A stretch of DNA of 64,000 bases from Hydractinia symbiolongicarpus (lineage: Eukaryota; Cnidaria; Hydrozoa; Anthoathecata; Hydractiniidae): contig NC_079879.1 of the NCBI RefSeq assembly GCF_029227915.1, forward strand, positions 18,910,001 through 18,974,000, written 5' to 3'. How positions within the stretch are numbered: position 1 is the stretch's first letter; every line of letters starts with the position of its first letter. A program made the translations under genes and the position numbers. Shown one piece after another: positions 22,693 through 33,537 of the stretch. Below the pieces are notes generated by a model, which was not told the origin of the DNA, made no database searches, and worked only from the letters and a program-made list of their open reading frames with translations.

Positions 22693-25600
22693 TTATTCTT
22701 CACGTGCAATTTTTCTTTTTTTAATTTTTGGTTTTAATTGGCTCGATTCAGGATTTACATTAACAAAATGTTGCTTTAATGTATTTCGTAACCGCTCGAC
22801 TGGGTTTTTGATGCAGCTGTACCTGCTCGACATCCTGTTGATTTCATGATGCAAGCTTTCTCCACCTTAAAAATGTTATAATTTGACATTTAAGCTAGCT
22901 AGCTACACATTTTCTGAAAAATAACACATTTTGGTAAAAAACACAAATTTTGGTGTTACCAGGTTACAAATTTAAGTGGCTGTTTACCTTGTTCGCCATA
23001 AAACCCAAATCCAACATTCCATTTTGCTATGAACTCAGTGACATGATCTTCAAGCATATGCAGTTTTGGTGAAATATTAACTTTTGGCCAGTTAGTTCGC
23101 AGATGCATCATGAATTTATTAATTGAAATTTCTAGAATTATGTACTATATGTATATTATTCTTTCTTTTTGTTTTGTTTTTGGCACATGAAATTTTAAAA
23201 AAAACTTATTTATTATTAAAAAAAGGAACAAGTTTCTCACCTAAAGCCAGTATTTCCTCACATGACAGATATTTTGCCGAATTGTAAATGTTATGAACTT
23301 CTGCAAAGTAAGTAAATAACATGTCGTACTTATCCATTTCTAAATTCACACTGTGAATAAGCTGGTCATCATGCTTTTGTGCTGCAACAATCTCTTTAAT
23401 GCTGGATGTTAAATTTTGGATGTTTTCTTTCTATAAGAGCAAGATTGTTTTTTTAATTTTCTTTAAATATGTTATTTTTAAATTGCTACATTATTGTTAG
23501 TATTAACAAACCTTTAGCAATTTATGTACATGGTTGCCGATAAAACTTTGGCCATGGTAGGCCTGACGTTCAACACCCATTTTTTGCAGCGTTTTATCTA
23601 TTGAAGAAGCACAAGGACCAACACCTAAAATAAGATGAACAAACTATTAAACATAGCTTTAGATTGGAGAGAATATAAGGCTTGCATCATAAGATCAGAA
23701 TGAAAATTATAATTTTGGAAAGTTTTTTTTCGGGAATTAAATTTCTTGGAATTTCCAGACAAAAAAACATTTGCGAATATCACAAAAAATTACTTAGGTA
23801 ATAAAAATGATCATACCCACTAAAATTCTTTTGTTGTTTCCCAAGGTTGAGATTTCTAATTCTAATTCTGTGATTTTCTTCTCAGTTTTTATTATACTTT
23901 TCTCGTACGTCAGTATATTTCGTTGTAAGCCACCAGATATTACAAGCCAGTTTAACTGATCTTGCTGGTTTGCTAATTTGGCTTTTTCATCTTCCAGCTT
24001 TTGCTGCAAGTCATTTGTTTCTTTAAGGACTTCGATGTAGTCACCATAATCTGAATCCAGTTCATTGTCTTCTGTTGCCAACAGCAGAGCTATTTTTACA
24101 TCATAGTCTTGGCAAGAAGACTCAAACATTTTAAACATCTTTTGATATACACCCAAGGAAATATGAAGACCAGGAATACAGACCTAAAATTAGGTGTTTA
24201 TATAGATTTTATTTTGGGATTATTAAATCAACTTGCAGTGGAAAAGCATAAAAATATGATGTATACTTGATCAATAGGTATGTCAAAAAATATGTTGTCA
24301 ATGACATTATAAAATTCTTTCGCATTTTTAGGGCTCCCACCACTTTCACGGAAATCTGCTAAATTTTCTTCAAGTGTCGCCAGTGACCTTTTCTTAAATT
24401 TCTTGCGAGTAAACACTGGGATGTTCATTAGTTTTGAGGTAATGTTGCAAAACAAACAGCTGTGACGCCCTAAACACAAATGTTAAAGTATACATATTTT
24501 ATTAGAAACTTTTAAAAATAAACCATTTTTAACTATGCATTTCCCATATCTGCGTAGTAAAAACCCATTGTTAAACTACAGGAACTTTATGAAGTTGCAA
24601 AAAAAGTTCTGTAAAAATTAATTAATTTTGATTATCAACTAGCAACTTGCCCCAGATCTTAAGTAATTAATATTTACCATTTGCACCAGTTATACCATAC
24701 ATTGCACACAGAAATTCGTAGTCGCCATACATAAATACACGGAATATCGACTCTTTATATTTGACTTGTTGCAGCATTTTTATTTGTGGTCAAAAATTAA
24801 TTAATTTTGATTATCAACTAGCAACTTGCCCCAGATCTTAAGTAATTAATATTTACCATTTGCACCAGTTATACCATACATTGCACACAGAAATTCGTAG
24901 TCGCCATACATAAATACACGGAATATCGACTCTTTATATTTGACTTGTTGCAGCATTTTTATTTGTGGTCGAAACCGTTCAAGGCAGACTCTTAAGTTTG
25001 TTCTTGTGTCTTTCCCTAATTTAAAAAAAAAATATAAAAAATGTTTTGATTTCTACTTTAGATCACTTAGATCATTTCTACTTTAGATCACAATTAGACA
25101 TCACATGCATAGAATTTTGGAAATTCCAGTTTTAATTTTTTTTTTTTCATATTTGTAATATATTGCATTAATGTTTGTTACCTTCAAAAATGCTAAACAT
25201 TATTGTGTTTTCCTTCTTGTTTGGGTTTAGAACATTGCCTATTTGATATGCCATTTTAAAACTATTTCCTCCATGGTCTCCACCAATTTTAACATGGATC
25301 TCATTGTCAGGAATGAAACTATGTTTTACAAGTAAATTGTGACATTCTAGCTTTTTGAGTTGATACAGAATGTGGCCAACTACATTATACAGATACCCCC
25401 AGGGCCTAGGTATAACGGATACCCTGTTTCCAACTGATAATTTGGTGAGAGGAGCCAGCTCAACTCTCAGTCCTTGGCCTACCCATTCAGCAGCGACACT
25501 TCTTGCTTTTTTTTCTGATTCAATTTTTATGTTGAATGTTTTCAACCAACGTGATATTTCACGTAGTTGATTCCATGGCATGTTTAAATTTGATTTCATT

Positions 25601-27337
25601 GCTGTGATGTGATTGGCTGGAATAATGACTTCTGTACCCAAATTTTTAATGATAGTATTTCTGTCACTTTCTTCCATAGACTTTAGCAGTGCTGTGGTCT
25701 GTTTTGTGACAGATTGGGTTTCTTCACCAGACATCAGATGGATTAACTCCTTGGCTGTATTTGCTCTTTTCCGCACATTCCTTTCACATGTTTCATCAGA
25801 AGACTTGCGAGGAATTCTAATGGGTGTTATTGTCAATGGCTAAAATATGGAACATATGTTATTAATTTGTTTTATGTAAAATGTAATATTACTATTAAAA
25901 TTATCATATTGTTACAGACAATTATGTGTACATTATTTTTAATATAACATAGCATAGTTTTGTATTTTTGTATAAAGTAGTTATACACATTTTTTATATA
26001 AGATCACTTAACGATGTAGACGCCTTAGCATTTAGGGTGGGCACATCAAAATTTTAGTAAATCTCCTAATATATAGAATGGTTTTTATTGACCCCCAAAA
26101 CTTCCTATATTCTGTGACCCCTCTAGCCACTTACTTATATTTATTATTATTTTTAATTATTTACTCTGAACATTTTAAAATTTGTCTTGTTCTTATTATG
26201 GCTTGTTTTTTGTATAAAAAATGTGTATAAGAAACATTTCACTGGAATTGTAAAAAAATGATAACCTAGGTATGCACATATATAGACATATACAAAAGCA
26301 ACTTATTTTCAGTTTTGATTTCAGCCTTAAAATTGCTAAGATCAAAATTTTTTGCTTTATCAGCCGTTTGAAAATCAGTTGCTTGTTAAAAAAAGTCAAT
26401 GTCAAATCACTTTTACTGAGTCCACTCCATACATAAGTAATCTTACTTGTGAACTTCCACTGGGCAATTGGACAGTTTTATTCGGCAAGTTTGACTGCTG
26501 CATTTTTATTCCAACCACATGAGCAATGCATTCTTCTACCTTTTTCGGTACAGGCTTGGAAGGGCTCAACTGCATCATCTCTAGTGTTGTAAATGACAAT
26601 GCTGGAGAGCATGTGTGCGATTGTGCAGACAGCAGTTTAAATGAACAACCACATGTTCCCTTGACAACTCGTGTGTTTAAAATCCTGGAAATGCACAAAC
26701 CAGGCGAGACATCCCCGGGTGTTGTTGGGATGCTGCAGGTGGGACATCTATTTGAATTTTCCAACCAATTTGTTAAACACAAGGCACAAAACACGTGGTT
26801 ACATTGGTTTATCATTAATGGCCTTTTTAAAATATTGCTACACAAAGCACAAATCAGATGTTCCCAGTTGCCTTCACTGATATTTATGTCTGAGAGAACG
26901 TTTCCACTATAGTCAAAAAGTTCAGAGGTTTTTCTGTAAATTTTATTAAGTTCTAGGGGTGTCCAAGTTTTTTCTGCGGAATCCACAGCTTTGTGTGTTG
27001 GGTTACCACCGCCCCTTCTTTTCATAGGTTTGCCACCTCTCTTTTTTTGTGCACTTAATATGCATGTTTTGCACTCGGTGTCTTTATGTGTATACCATTT
27101 AACAGGCACAATAGCGGTAGCTGAGTCACGTTTTAGGACATTACTTATTGTAGCAAAGCACGAGTGACAGAATTTTTTTGGGTGAATGCCTGCCCGATCA
27201 GAATAAAAATCAGCTCTGAAAATACTGTCCAAGTTCTTTATGTGCTCTTGGACAATATGTGATCGTCCAGGCAGAGTGTTTCCACATATTCGACACAGCT
27301 TGTTCAACCGAGCTAGGTGTAAATCCCCAGTAGCCAT
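22693..27337 (-). CDS. Transposase with RAG1-like zinc/RING N-terminus (N-RAG-TP-like), 965 aa
   Basis: Nine exons splice in frame: 26447-27337, 25182-25839, 24857-25015, 24267-24469, 23817-24183, 23512-23624, 23241-23430, 22988-23131 and 22693-22865. Residues 15-92 have the order of the RAG1 zinc-binding dimerisation region (CRICG, IHPKKFCHSC, KWYTH, CKTC). Residues 163-201 form a C3HC4 RING (CALC, CNHVFCALC, CPTC). A Cys/His cluster follows at 229-243. The rest is unlike the RAG1 core: KIGGDHGG (D485), YGDYEFLCAMYG (D555), GRHSCLFC, a coiled-coil-like stretch in exon 5, VERQAYHGQSFIGNH, SPKLHMLEDHV, and GGESLHHEINR (E911 or E916) near the C-terminus. I infer D485, D555 and one of those glutamates as a DDE-type triad. 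The start is the first in-frame ATG after a stop-free leader. It should bind the element's ends and move it in the nucleus. Confidence 0.85.
24613..24970. repeat. Exact 179-bp tandem duplication inside the transposase gene
   Basis: Bases 24613-24791 and 24792-24970 appear identical by eye. Each copy holds the 3' half of transposase exon 3 with its donor site and part of the next intron. The copy at 24792-24970 is continuous with the intact exon and its acceptor at 25016-25017. The other lacks an acceptor and would lie in the intron, so the reading frame is not harmed. A collapsed or expanded assembly repeat is an alternative. Confidence 0.85.
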
Positions 27338-27770
27338 CTTGAACTTTAACAAAAATTTTGAAAAAAAAGTACCTAATGTTTGATACAATATCAATTCGTA
27401 ATGTACTGATACACCTACAGTTCTTTTTTTATTCGTATCTCGTAACTATCTTGGAATGATTTTTATAAAAATTATCTGTGGGATAACTTCGTATCTGAAA
27501 ATATTTTGCTTTAAGTTGGCATGGTGTCCACAGTCTTCAAAATGGAGGTTGAAAGTTTTTGTTTTGTTTTAGCTAGGCAACAAGCGAATAGCTTTGTATT
27601 TGAATTAATCTTATTGGTATAGGACTATATTTTATTTAAACCACTTAGTTTCCAGTCCTTAAGTTGGTTTATGTGATTAAAATGCCTATTAAACCTGGTG
27701 CTAGCTACCCTAAAATTTGTTTACTTTTAAGCGCAACTCGCCCCAGTCCTTATTTTAAATTTTTTTTTGA

Positions 27771-27817
27771 CATGCGCAGTCTGAGTTTCCGAAATCTCGC
27801 TAGCTGAAACAGCCGTG
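27771..27817 (-). repeat. Right terminal inverted repeat of the RAG1-like transposon
   Basis: Read inward on the minus strand, block 1 (27817-27804) is identical to that on the left. It is followed by a 12-bp spacer (27803-27792) and then block 2 (27791-27771), which differs from the left copy by a single base. The extra 10 bp of spacer is the only large difference between the ends. TCGC at 27818-27821 is the target duplication. Confidence 0.8.
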
Positions 27818-27821
27818 TCGC

Positions 27822-30254
27822 CTGTCAGTATTATTTTTTATTCGTATTTCATTTTTTGTCTCTGTGCCATCCTAAGTTTTCAATTTGGGCCAACATACTT
27901 TTCCTGTCTTTCACAATTCATATGTTATTAACACTAAATTAGTTATGCTTTTAATTAAAAAAGCGATCAACAAAACACTTATTTCTTAATGAGCATCCTG
28001 CGCACTATTGTTTCATATTTTTAATATGTATAAAATAGTATTTTTATTGATCTTTATTTAGAAGATAAGCTATTTAAACAGTGCTAGAGTGGGGAAAAAA
28101 TGCAATATATAAGAAACGTTAACAAGACACGCCCAATATTTTCTCTTTTAAAAATGATAAAACATACTTCCAAAGACTTGTTTTCTCTCGCCGACGCCAT
28201 GTTTATTGAAATATCTCTCGCCGTCTGATGCACAAAAAAAGACTGGGATTGAGGTTGTCATATCAGTATTTCTCTACTACTTTGTTAAGCTCGTGATTTT
28301 TAACGTGATTGCATCTATTGCCAGCTTTATTAATTAAAGCTTATTAAAAGATTAATGTAAAAAATTTTTTACCTACAATATATGTTGTATATATTATATA
28401 GTAGTAGTCACACTAAAAGCAGAACAAACACAGAACAACGAAAACAACAACAAAAATAACAACAAATAACAATAACAACAAAAATAATAACAAATAACAA
28501 CAAATGAAAGCAATAACAACAACAAGGAAAACAACAACAACAACAACAACATCTTAGTTAATTTAAAAAAAGGAAAAGTTCTTTCTTCTACTTTTACGTC
28601 AAAGTATAATTAGTTAATTTAAACCTTTACATACAGATAGAAAATAATAATAATACACAAAAATATTGGATAATTGCTATAAATGACTCACCTTAATTTA
28701 GTATACTCTTTTTTTTATTCGGCGGACAATTTTAATCAAATATAATCTACTGACTGTAAGAGTATATAGGTAACATAGTCGCTAAAAAATTCCCTTGATT
28801 TTATTTATAAAATAAATACTTCAGTTAATCCTGTCTTTGCTTAAACGTTCTAAGTAAATATATGTGACAATATTTATTCTACGAAAAAGTTTTAATATGT
28901 TTATAAATGTCGGCATTTCAAATTGGGGAGGTAAAAAATAAATTAACTTCCGTCATTTTCGTCGCCAGATCTTTGGCTGTTACATAAAGCACTCTTCGTA
29001 TAGCGAAACACTAAAAAGATGGGAGACTGGTAAATATCTTTCCACCAGACAATGATGATTTTAACAGGTATCTAAATATGTCTTTGAATTATAGAAAGAG
29101 AAAGAAAAACTTTCATCTTGTGTCAAAACAAACTACGTTGTATTAGTGAAACATGAAAAAAATCGTTATTTTTTATTAACTCCATAATTTTTAGAACATA
29201 ACACTGTCATAACGACCTTAAACGTGAGATGTCATATGTTTTAATATGAGGAAATTGTTCCGGAATGTGAGGTTCCTTCTCAGAACCTAACTCATGGGTA
29301 AGAGGTTGGCCGTTACATCATATTGATATTTTTTATATTTGATTGAAAAATAATCCCTTCTTTAGAATCCCTAAACATTCACAAAGTTTTTATTGACTGT
29401 CTCTCCCACCATAATTTTCTCGTTACAGAAAATGCGTATAACAGTGTAAAAACTACCCTAGCTTCAACACAAATCAGTTAGCTGTGAATCTATGACTGCA
29501 AATGCTGACGAAACGGTGCGATGACACTATCCAAGAATGCAAACTGGTGTAAAAGCACCCACAATGTTTAATTCAACTGACTAACAGAAAACTAAATTTT
29601 GTGGGGAAAAAAACTTCAAATAAAGCATGAGAATTTAACGTCTACGATAGGATACAACTTAAAATAAAATACCGAATCATTCAAGCAAAATTTAAAAACG
29701 AAAGTTTTTCTTTTTTGGATAATTCAACGATATTCTTTTATTACCTGTTGAAATGTTTGCCTAATTTCATCTTGAATATTCGTAGTGTGTACATAGTGGC
29801 GATGACAACCCGAACACGCTAATTTCCACATTAAAACTTTCGTATTTTCATATAATTAATTGTCTAGTGTACACTAACTTCACGTGTTCACTTTTTTTAT
29901 ATAGCCATCACTGGAACATAAATTGAAGTGAAAGGTTTTAAAATTATATTTATAGTAATGGGAATTACGCATTGTCCTTTATATAAAAAGTCCTGCGAAA
30001 GAGTTTTATCTAGCTCTCCTCCTTTAAATATGACAGCTCAGCTGACAAAAATTTCGTGGAAATTGAAGGTACTTTTTTACTGTGTTGATTCTTACTTAGT
30101 TTTTAGATTCTAGTGCCAATGTGAAAAAATAATTTGTTTTAAAATAAACAAACAACTAAAAAAATCAGCGCCTTTAAAAAAAAAAGATTGAAATAAATAC
30201 GTTTCATCAATTTTTTAGTTTGGACATTTGAGGAACAAGCTTTATGGAAACGAG
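27822..30254. other. Intergenic stretch, no gene recognised
   Basis: AT-rich sequence without recognisable exons. The only structured part is the AAC/AAT-rich tract at 28410-28552, listed separately. Confidence 0.4.
28410..28552. repeat. AAC-rich microsatellite
   Basis: An imperfect run of AAC and AAT triplets, purest at the right end (about seven AAC units at 28530-28550). Confidence 0.8.
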
Positions 30255-30276
30255 TTATAAAGTGTCGGGTTTCCAA

Positions 30277-30845
30277 TTATAGGTTCCACACTTTACATAA
30301 GTTACAATTTTTGGCGGGGAAAAAATAATCCAGGCAAACTTTCGGACGAACTTGAGTGTTTGAGCTTTGTTGGGTGAGAGGAGAGGGAGACAGAGTAGGG
30401 TTCGCCGACTTAACAAGCAAAAGCGGCGTTGACGACCTTTTGCCAAGGTCCTGCAGTGTTTTAAAATTTTGAGCTTTCAGGTTGAGAACTATTTTACGAA
30501 TTAGGAAAAGAAAGAGAAAGTAGATCACAACAACAACACTAAGCAAAACAAAAGCAACATTAAACCTGGCCTGAATAAAAAAATCGATAAACTTCGTTTC
30601 TGAAAAACGCGAATAAAAATAATGCAAACGTACTGTCATATCGTTTGACTTCAACTCTTCTTTTCCTTCAATGTTCTTGCAGTCTGACAATAAACCGTGA
30701 AAACGAAAACAATCTCAATCATTATGTCACACAGAAAAAATTTCCAAAGAAGTAAGCAAAACAAAAGTAAAAAAAAGGTCCTCAATTTTCCGTTTACATT
30801 GTGAGAAGTGCTAGACTCCTTCGCGATATAAGGTAAAGAAGCCAA
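30277..30845 (-). CDS. Possible small membrane protein gene (weak)
   Basis: Two overlapping minus-strand reading frames lie here. The upstream one starts at an ATG at 30845 (MASLPYIAKESS) and has one long hydrophobic stretch before a stop. The downstream one (30277 to about 30675) follows a good TTTATTGTCAG acceptor and encodes a helix (VAFVLLSVVVVIYFLFLFLI) and a Ser/Pro-rich tail. No clean donor links them in frame. I recognise no family, and this may be chance ORFs. Nearby features give no support. Confidence 0.2.
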
Positions 30846-31127
30846 AGTTTACAACTCTAGTTTAAGTTCGTTCTTACAAAAACCTCATGGATGGAGGCTT
30901 CAAAAAATTCTGATATGAAAACAATTGTTTAAATAACATATATAGACAATAATAGACAAAATCCTGTCAATATCAAGTTATAACATAACATATAACTGAT
31001 ATATGGTGAACGCGTTGGAATGAAAAAATATATTACGTAATAATGATATCATGAAAAGACGTGTATTTATTGGAATTTCGTTGATTATATGCATGTTTCA
31101 TTTTTATGATATATTAGCACAAGACAT

Positions 31128-31203
31128 CTCGTCCCCAGGGTTTGTTTCCCGGGGTCAAAGTCGCTGGCGTCGACGGCAAAAAGAAAGAAAACCTGGGGAC
31201 GAG
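31128..31203. mobile_element. Short hairpin MITE with CTCGTCCCCAGG ends
   Basis: CTCGTCCCCAGG at 31128-31139 is matched by its exact inverse CCTGGGGACGAG at 31192-31203. Related single ends occur near 33756, 34345, 37910 and 57695, so this is a dispersed family. It overlaps a 73-codon ATG ORF starting at 31051 with a signal-peptide-like start. I do not call that ORF a gene, because half of it is this repeat. Confidence 0.55.
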
Positions 31204-31272
31204 GTTGGGCAAAGGAAGCATCTTTCTAATTACTTAGTTCAAAGCAGCGATTACTCATTTATTACTTGTTAA

Positions 31273-32813
31273 ACGTAAGACGAAGAAAATAAAAGCATAC
31301 GGCACATGAGATAGCCAACCTCGTTTCCAGTAACTAAAACAAAAATTATTTGACAAATGGTCATTTATTAGCTTCCATTTACATGATCTATCTATAGTTG
31401 TATTAGACGTTCCACTGATAACTCGCTAAAAAAATAGTAGGAAACATAAGGAAAGTCTACTAACATATCGAAAAAAAACTCGCATCAGATACATTTTTTA
31501 ATCTTTTACCTGTTGTCAACGATATTACTAAAACTTGATTGATCTAAATTTTTGTTGATATTTGTAACTAGTTAACACAGACCATGATCCAGTTAGATGG
31601 CATGCCCTTTTAGGTAAAGGAGGGGGGCCTGCTATGGTGCAGTGGATTATTTCATAGGCGAACACGTGTTTATATGGATCCACTTATATATACACGCCAC
31701 CTAATAACCATCTGCGTGCATCGATAACATACTGCTGTACGTAGTATACACAATTTTATAAGAAACTATGTTATAAGAAACTGGAAAAAATTAAAAATTT
31801 AAGTAAGAAACTTTTTTCACACATTCAAAATTTTTGGAGTATATATTGGCGAAGGCAATGTCATTATTTATGAACTTCGTATGTAAATTATTTTTTTTAG
31901 TCCGCTCGTTTTTAAAGGTCGACTTTGCTTTTAACCAAGAACTTTTCATTGGCTGTATAAAGTATATTTTTTTTATCACGCTAGGCCTATAGAATCAAGG
32001 CACTTGATATGTTTAGATAGAAGGTTCCGAACAAATGGCTTTTATTCATGCAAGTCATTTTATAGGCACCTTTGCCTAATGTTGTGAAAACCAACAAAGA
32101 GTGCTTAATATTATCCGTACCTAGTTTGATCACCGATGCTTAATTCCGAACAATGCTAGATAACAAAGATTACTGGCTTAGTAAGCCGTTTGTTCTAACC
32201 ATATGGAGCTATAGAAAATCTAGTAGTTAACTACCAAAACATAAGAGAGGTATAAGCTTTCTATTTTCGTAATGGTTATCTCACTGGACTGAATTGCAGG
32301 AGTATCTTTTTATTAACAACTGATAAGCTGCAAACGCTTTTGTTTATATGGAAGTTTTTTAAATGAAACTGATGTTCACAAATAAACATAAGGCAAAAAA
32401 TTAGAAACAACAGTCCGCGAAGATAATAGAAGAAATCGAGTGGAAAAAGCTGGCGTTAAAATTAATAAATCAACAATTGCAACGGCTTCCATTCTTGTAT
32501 CTATATATTACGGAGTTTGATACTGCACAGGTCTGGGCACTAGAGAAACGGTTGTAGGGACAAATTTTTAGCTTGTTTATGTTGCACTCGATTACCCCTA
32601 TTGGTTTCCCGGTCAGTTGCTCATAAAGTTTATACAGTATGGGCGCAGTTAAGGCATAAATTGCTAATTTTAGCATATATTTTTTCCTTATAATTATACT
32701 TTTCTACAACATTAACTTACCTAAAACATGGTTAAATAGTTCTGCTCGTCATCCTTTTGCTATAATGACTTTCGAACACAAAATTTAAATGGAGAAAAGC
32801 TTATATTTTACAG
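31273..32813. other. Intergenic stretch, no convincing gene
   Basis: A 68-codon minus-strand ATG ORF at 32470-32676 begins with a hydrophobic stretch (MLKLAIYALTAPILYKLYE) and has several cysteines, but I see no family signature or flanking exons. Otherwise nothing is recognised. Confidence 0.35.
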
Positions 32814-33093
32814 ATTGTCAAGGACCAAGGATTTAGAAATGGAGTACCAAAAAATTATTAAAACTACTGCAGTTATTTGGAAAAACGGACACATATGTTG
32901 CGAACATTGGAGTACTGGTTATAAAATTAATGAAACTCTTCCTGATGTTACAGTACCCCAGTCACAAATTGTTGTTCTGCGATGCCATTTCTGCATTTGC
33001 TCAGTGCAAGATAGAGCTAAAAAATTTTCCTTTGCCTCGTACAAGTTTTTAAATAGAGAAGCAAGGCTAATGTATGGCAACATAAGCCACTAA
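32814..33093 (+). pseudogene. Fragment of a THAP-like, transposon-associated domain
   Basis: After a TTTTACAG acceptor the frame encodes a segment with WKNGHICCEHWSTGY and LPDVTVP, resembling the C-terminal half of a THAP-like zinc module seen in repetitive invertebrate proteins. No start codon or N-terminal zinc ligands (C2 pair) are present and the frame ends at 33093. It overlaps the opposite-strand fragment at 33067-33537, suggesting a rearranged mobile-element relic. Family assignment is from motif memory only. Confidence 0.35.
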
Positions 33094-33537
33094 CATCAAC
33101 AGGACATTCACAATAGACTTTAACTGGAATATGCTACTAAATAGAATAACTGTAAGTCTTGTTAATTCACCATATGATTTTTTAACAAGAGCTCTAACAA
33201 ATACATTATTATCACCTCCAACATGTGTTTTTACTGAAACTATTTTCCTGCTTGTCAACATGGCATAAGCTTTCTGTTGCTGACCTAAACTATCTTCTCT
33301 TTTTCAAGAACAGTAATCTTTAAATATAGATGCTGTAATTATTGGATACAATTCCCCTTTAGGACACCAATCTAATGTTGTACTAAAATTAAAATTTCTT
33401 TCTCGTTTGACTATCAATTTTTCCGCAAGTGATGGGTATAATTTGAATCGATTAACACGCATACTAAGCTCTTGTATTGTTCCTCCTGTGGACAGGCCAC
33501 GTTCTATAAGCCATTGTACACAATCTTTCTTTTCCAT
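33067..33537 (-). pseudogene. Broken ORF with SAP-like start and conserved GGDNNVFVRA block
   Basis: One minus-strand frame from ATG 33537 reads MEKKDCVQWLIERGLSTGGT and a SAP-like helix pair, then an in-frame TGA at 33304-33306. The same frame continues with GQQQKAYAMLTSRKIVSVK and THVGGDNNVFVRALVKKSYG. Similar paired segments occur in repetitive cnidarian proteins. The internal stop and lack of further exons point to a decayed copy. Function is not known to me. Confidence 0.35.

Larger units (their letters stand above)
21865..27817 (-). mobile_element. Complete DNA transposon encoding a RAG1-N-terminus/transposase fusion
   Basis: The element is 5953 bp. The left end begins CACGGCTGTTTCAG at 21865 and the right end finishes with its exact reverse complement at 27817. 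Both are flanked by the 4-bp direct repeat TCGC (21861-21864 and 27818-27821). A second conserved terminal block (21 bp, 19-20 matching) lies at 21881-21901 and 27771-27791. Inside, one nine-exon gene on the minus strand fills 22693-27337. CAC ends with a 4-bp duplication fit the Chapaev/CMC type better than Transib or ProtoRAG, which make 5-bp duplications. Intact ends, intact duplication and an intact frame suggest a recent, possibly still active insertion. I found no RAG2-like gene: the ~790 bp beyond the stop codon has no long ORF. Confidence 0.85.

Noticed and set aside
26526-26912. Plus-strand ORF of 128 codons inside the transposon
   Set aside because: It lies opposite the RING-coding exon and has no family features.
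28410-28552. CRISPR-like regular array
   Set aside because: It is a simple triplet repeat in a eukaryotic context without unique spacers.
31051-31272. Small secreted peptide gene (signal-peptide-like start)
   Set aside because: The mature part is largely a hairpin MITE, and no conserved cysteines or processing pattern supports a peptide precursor.
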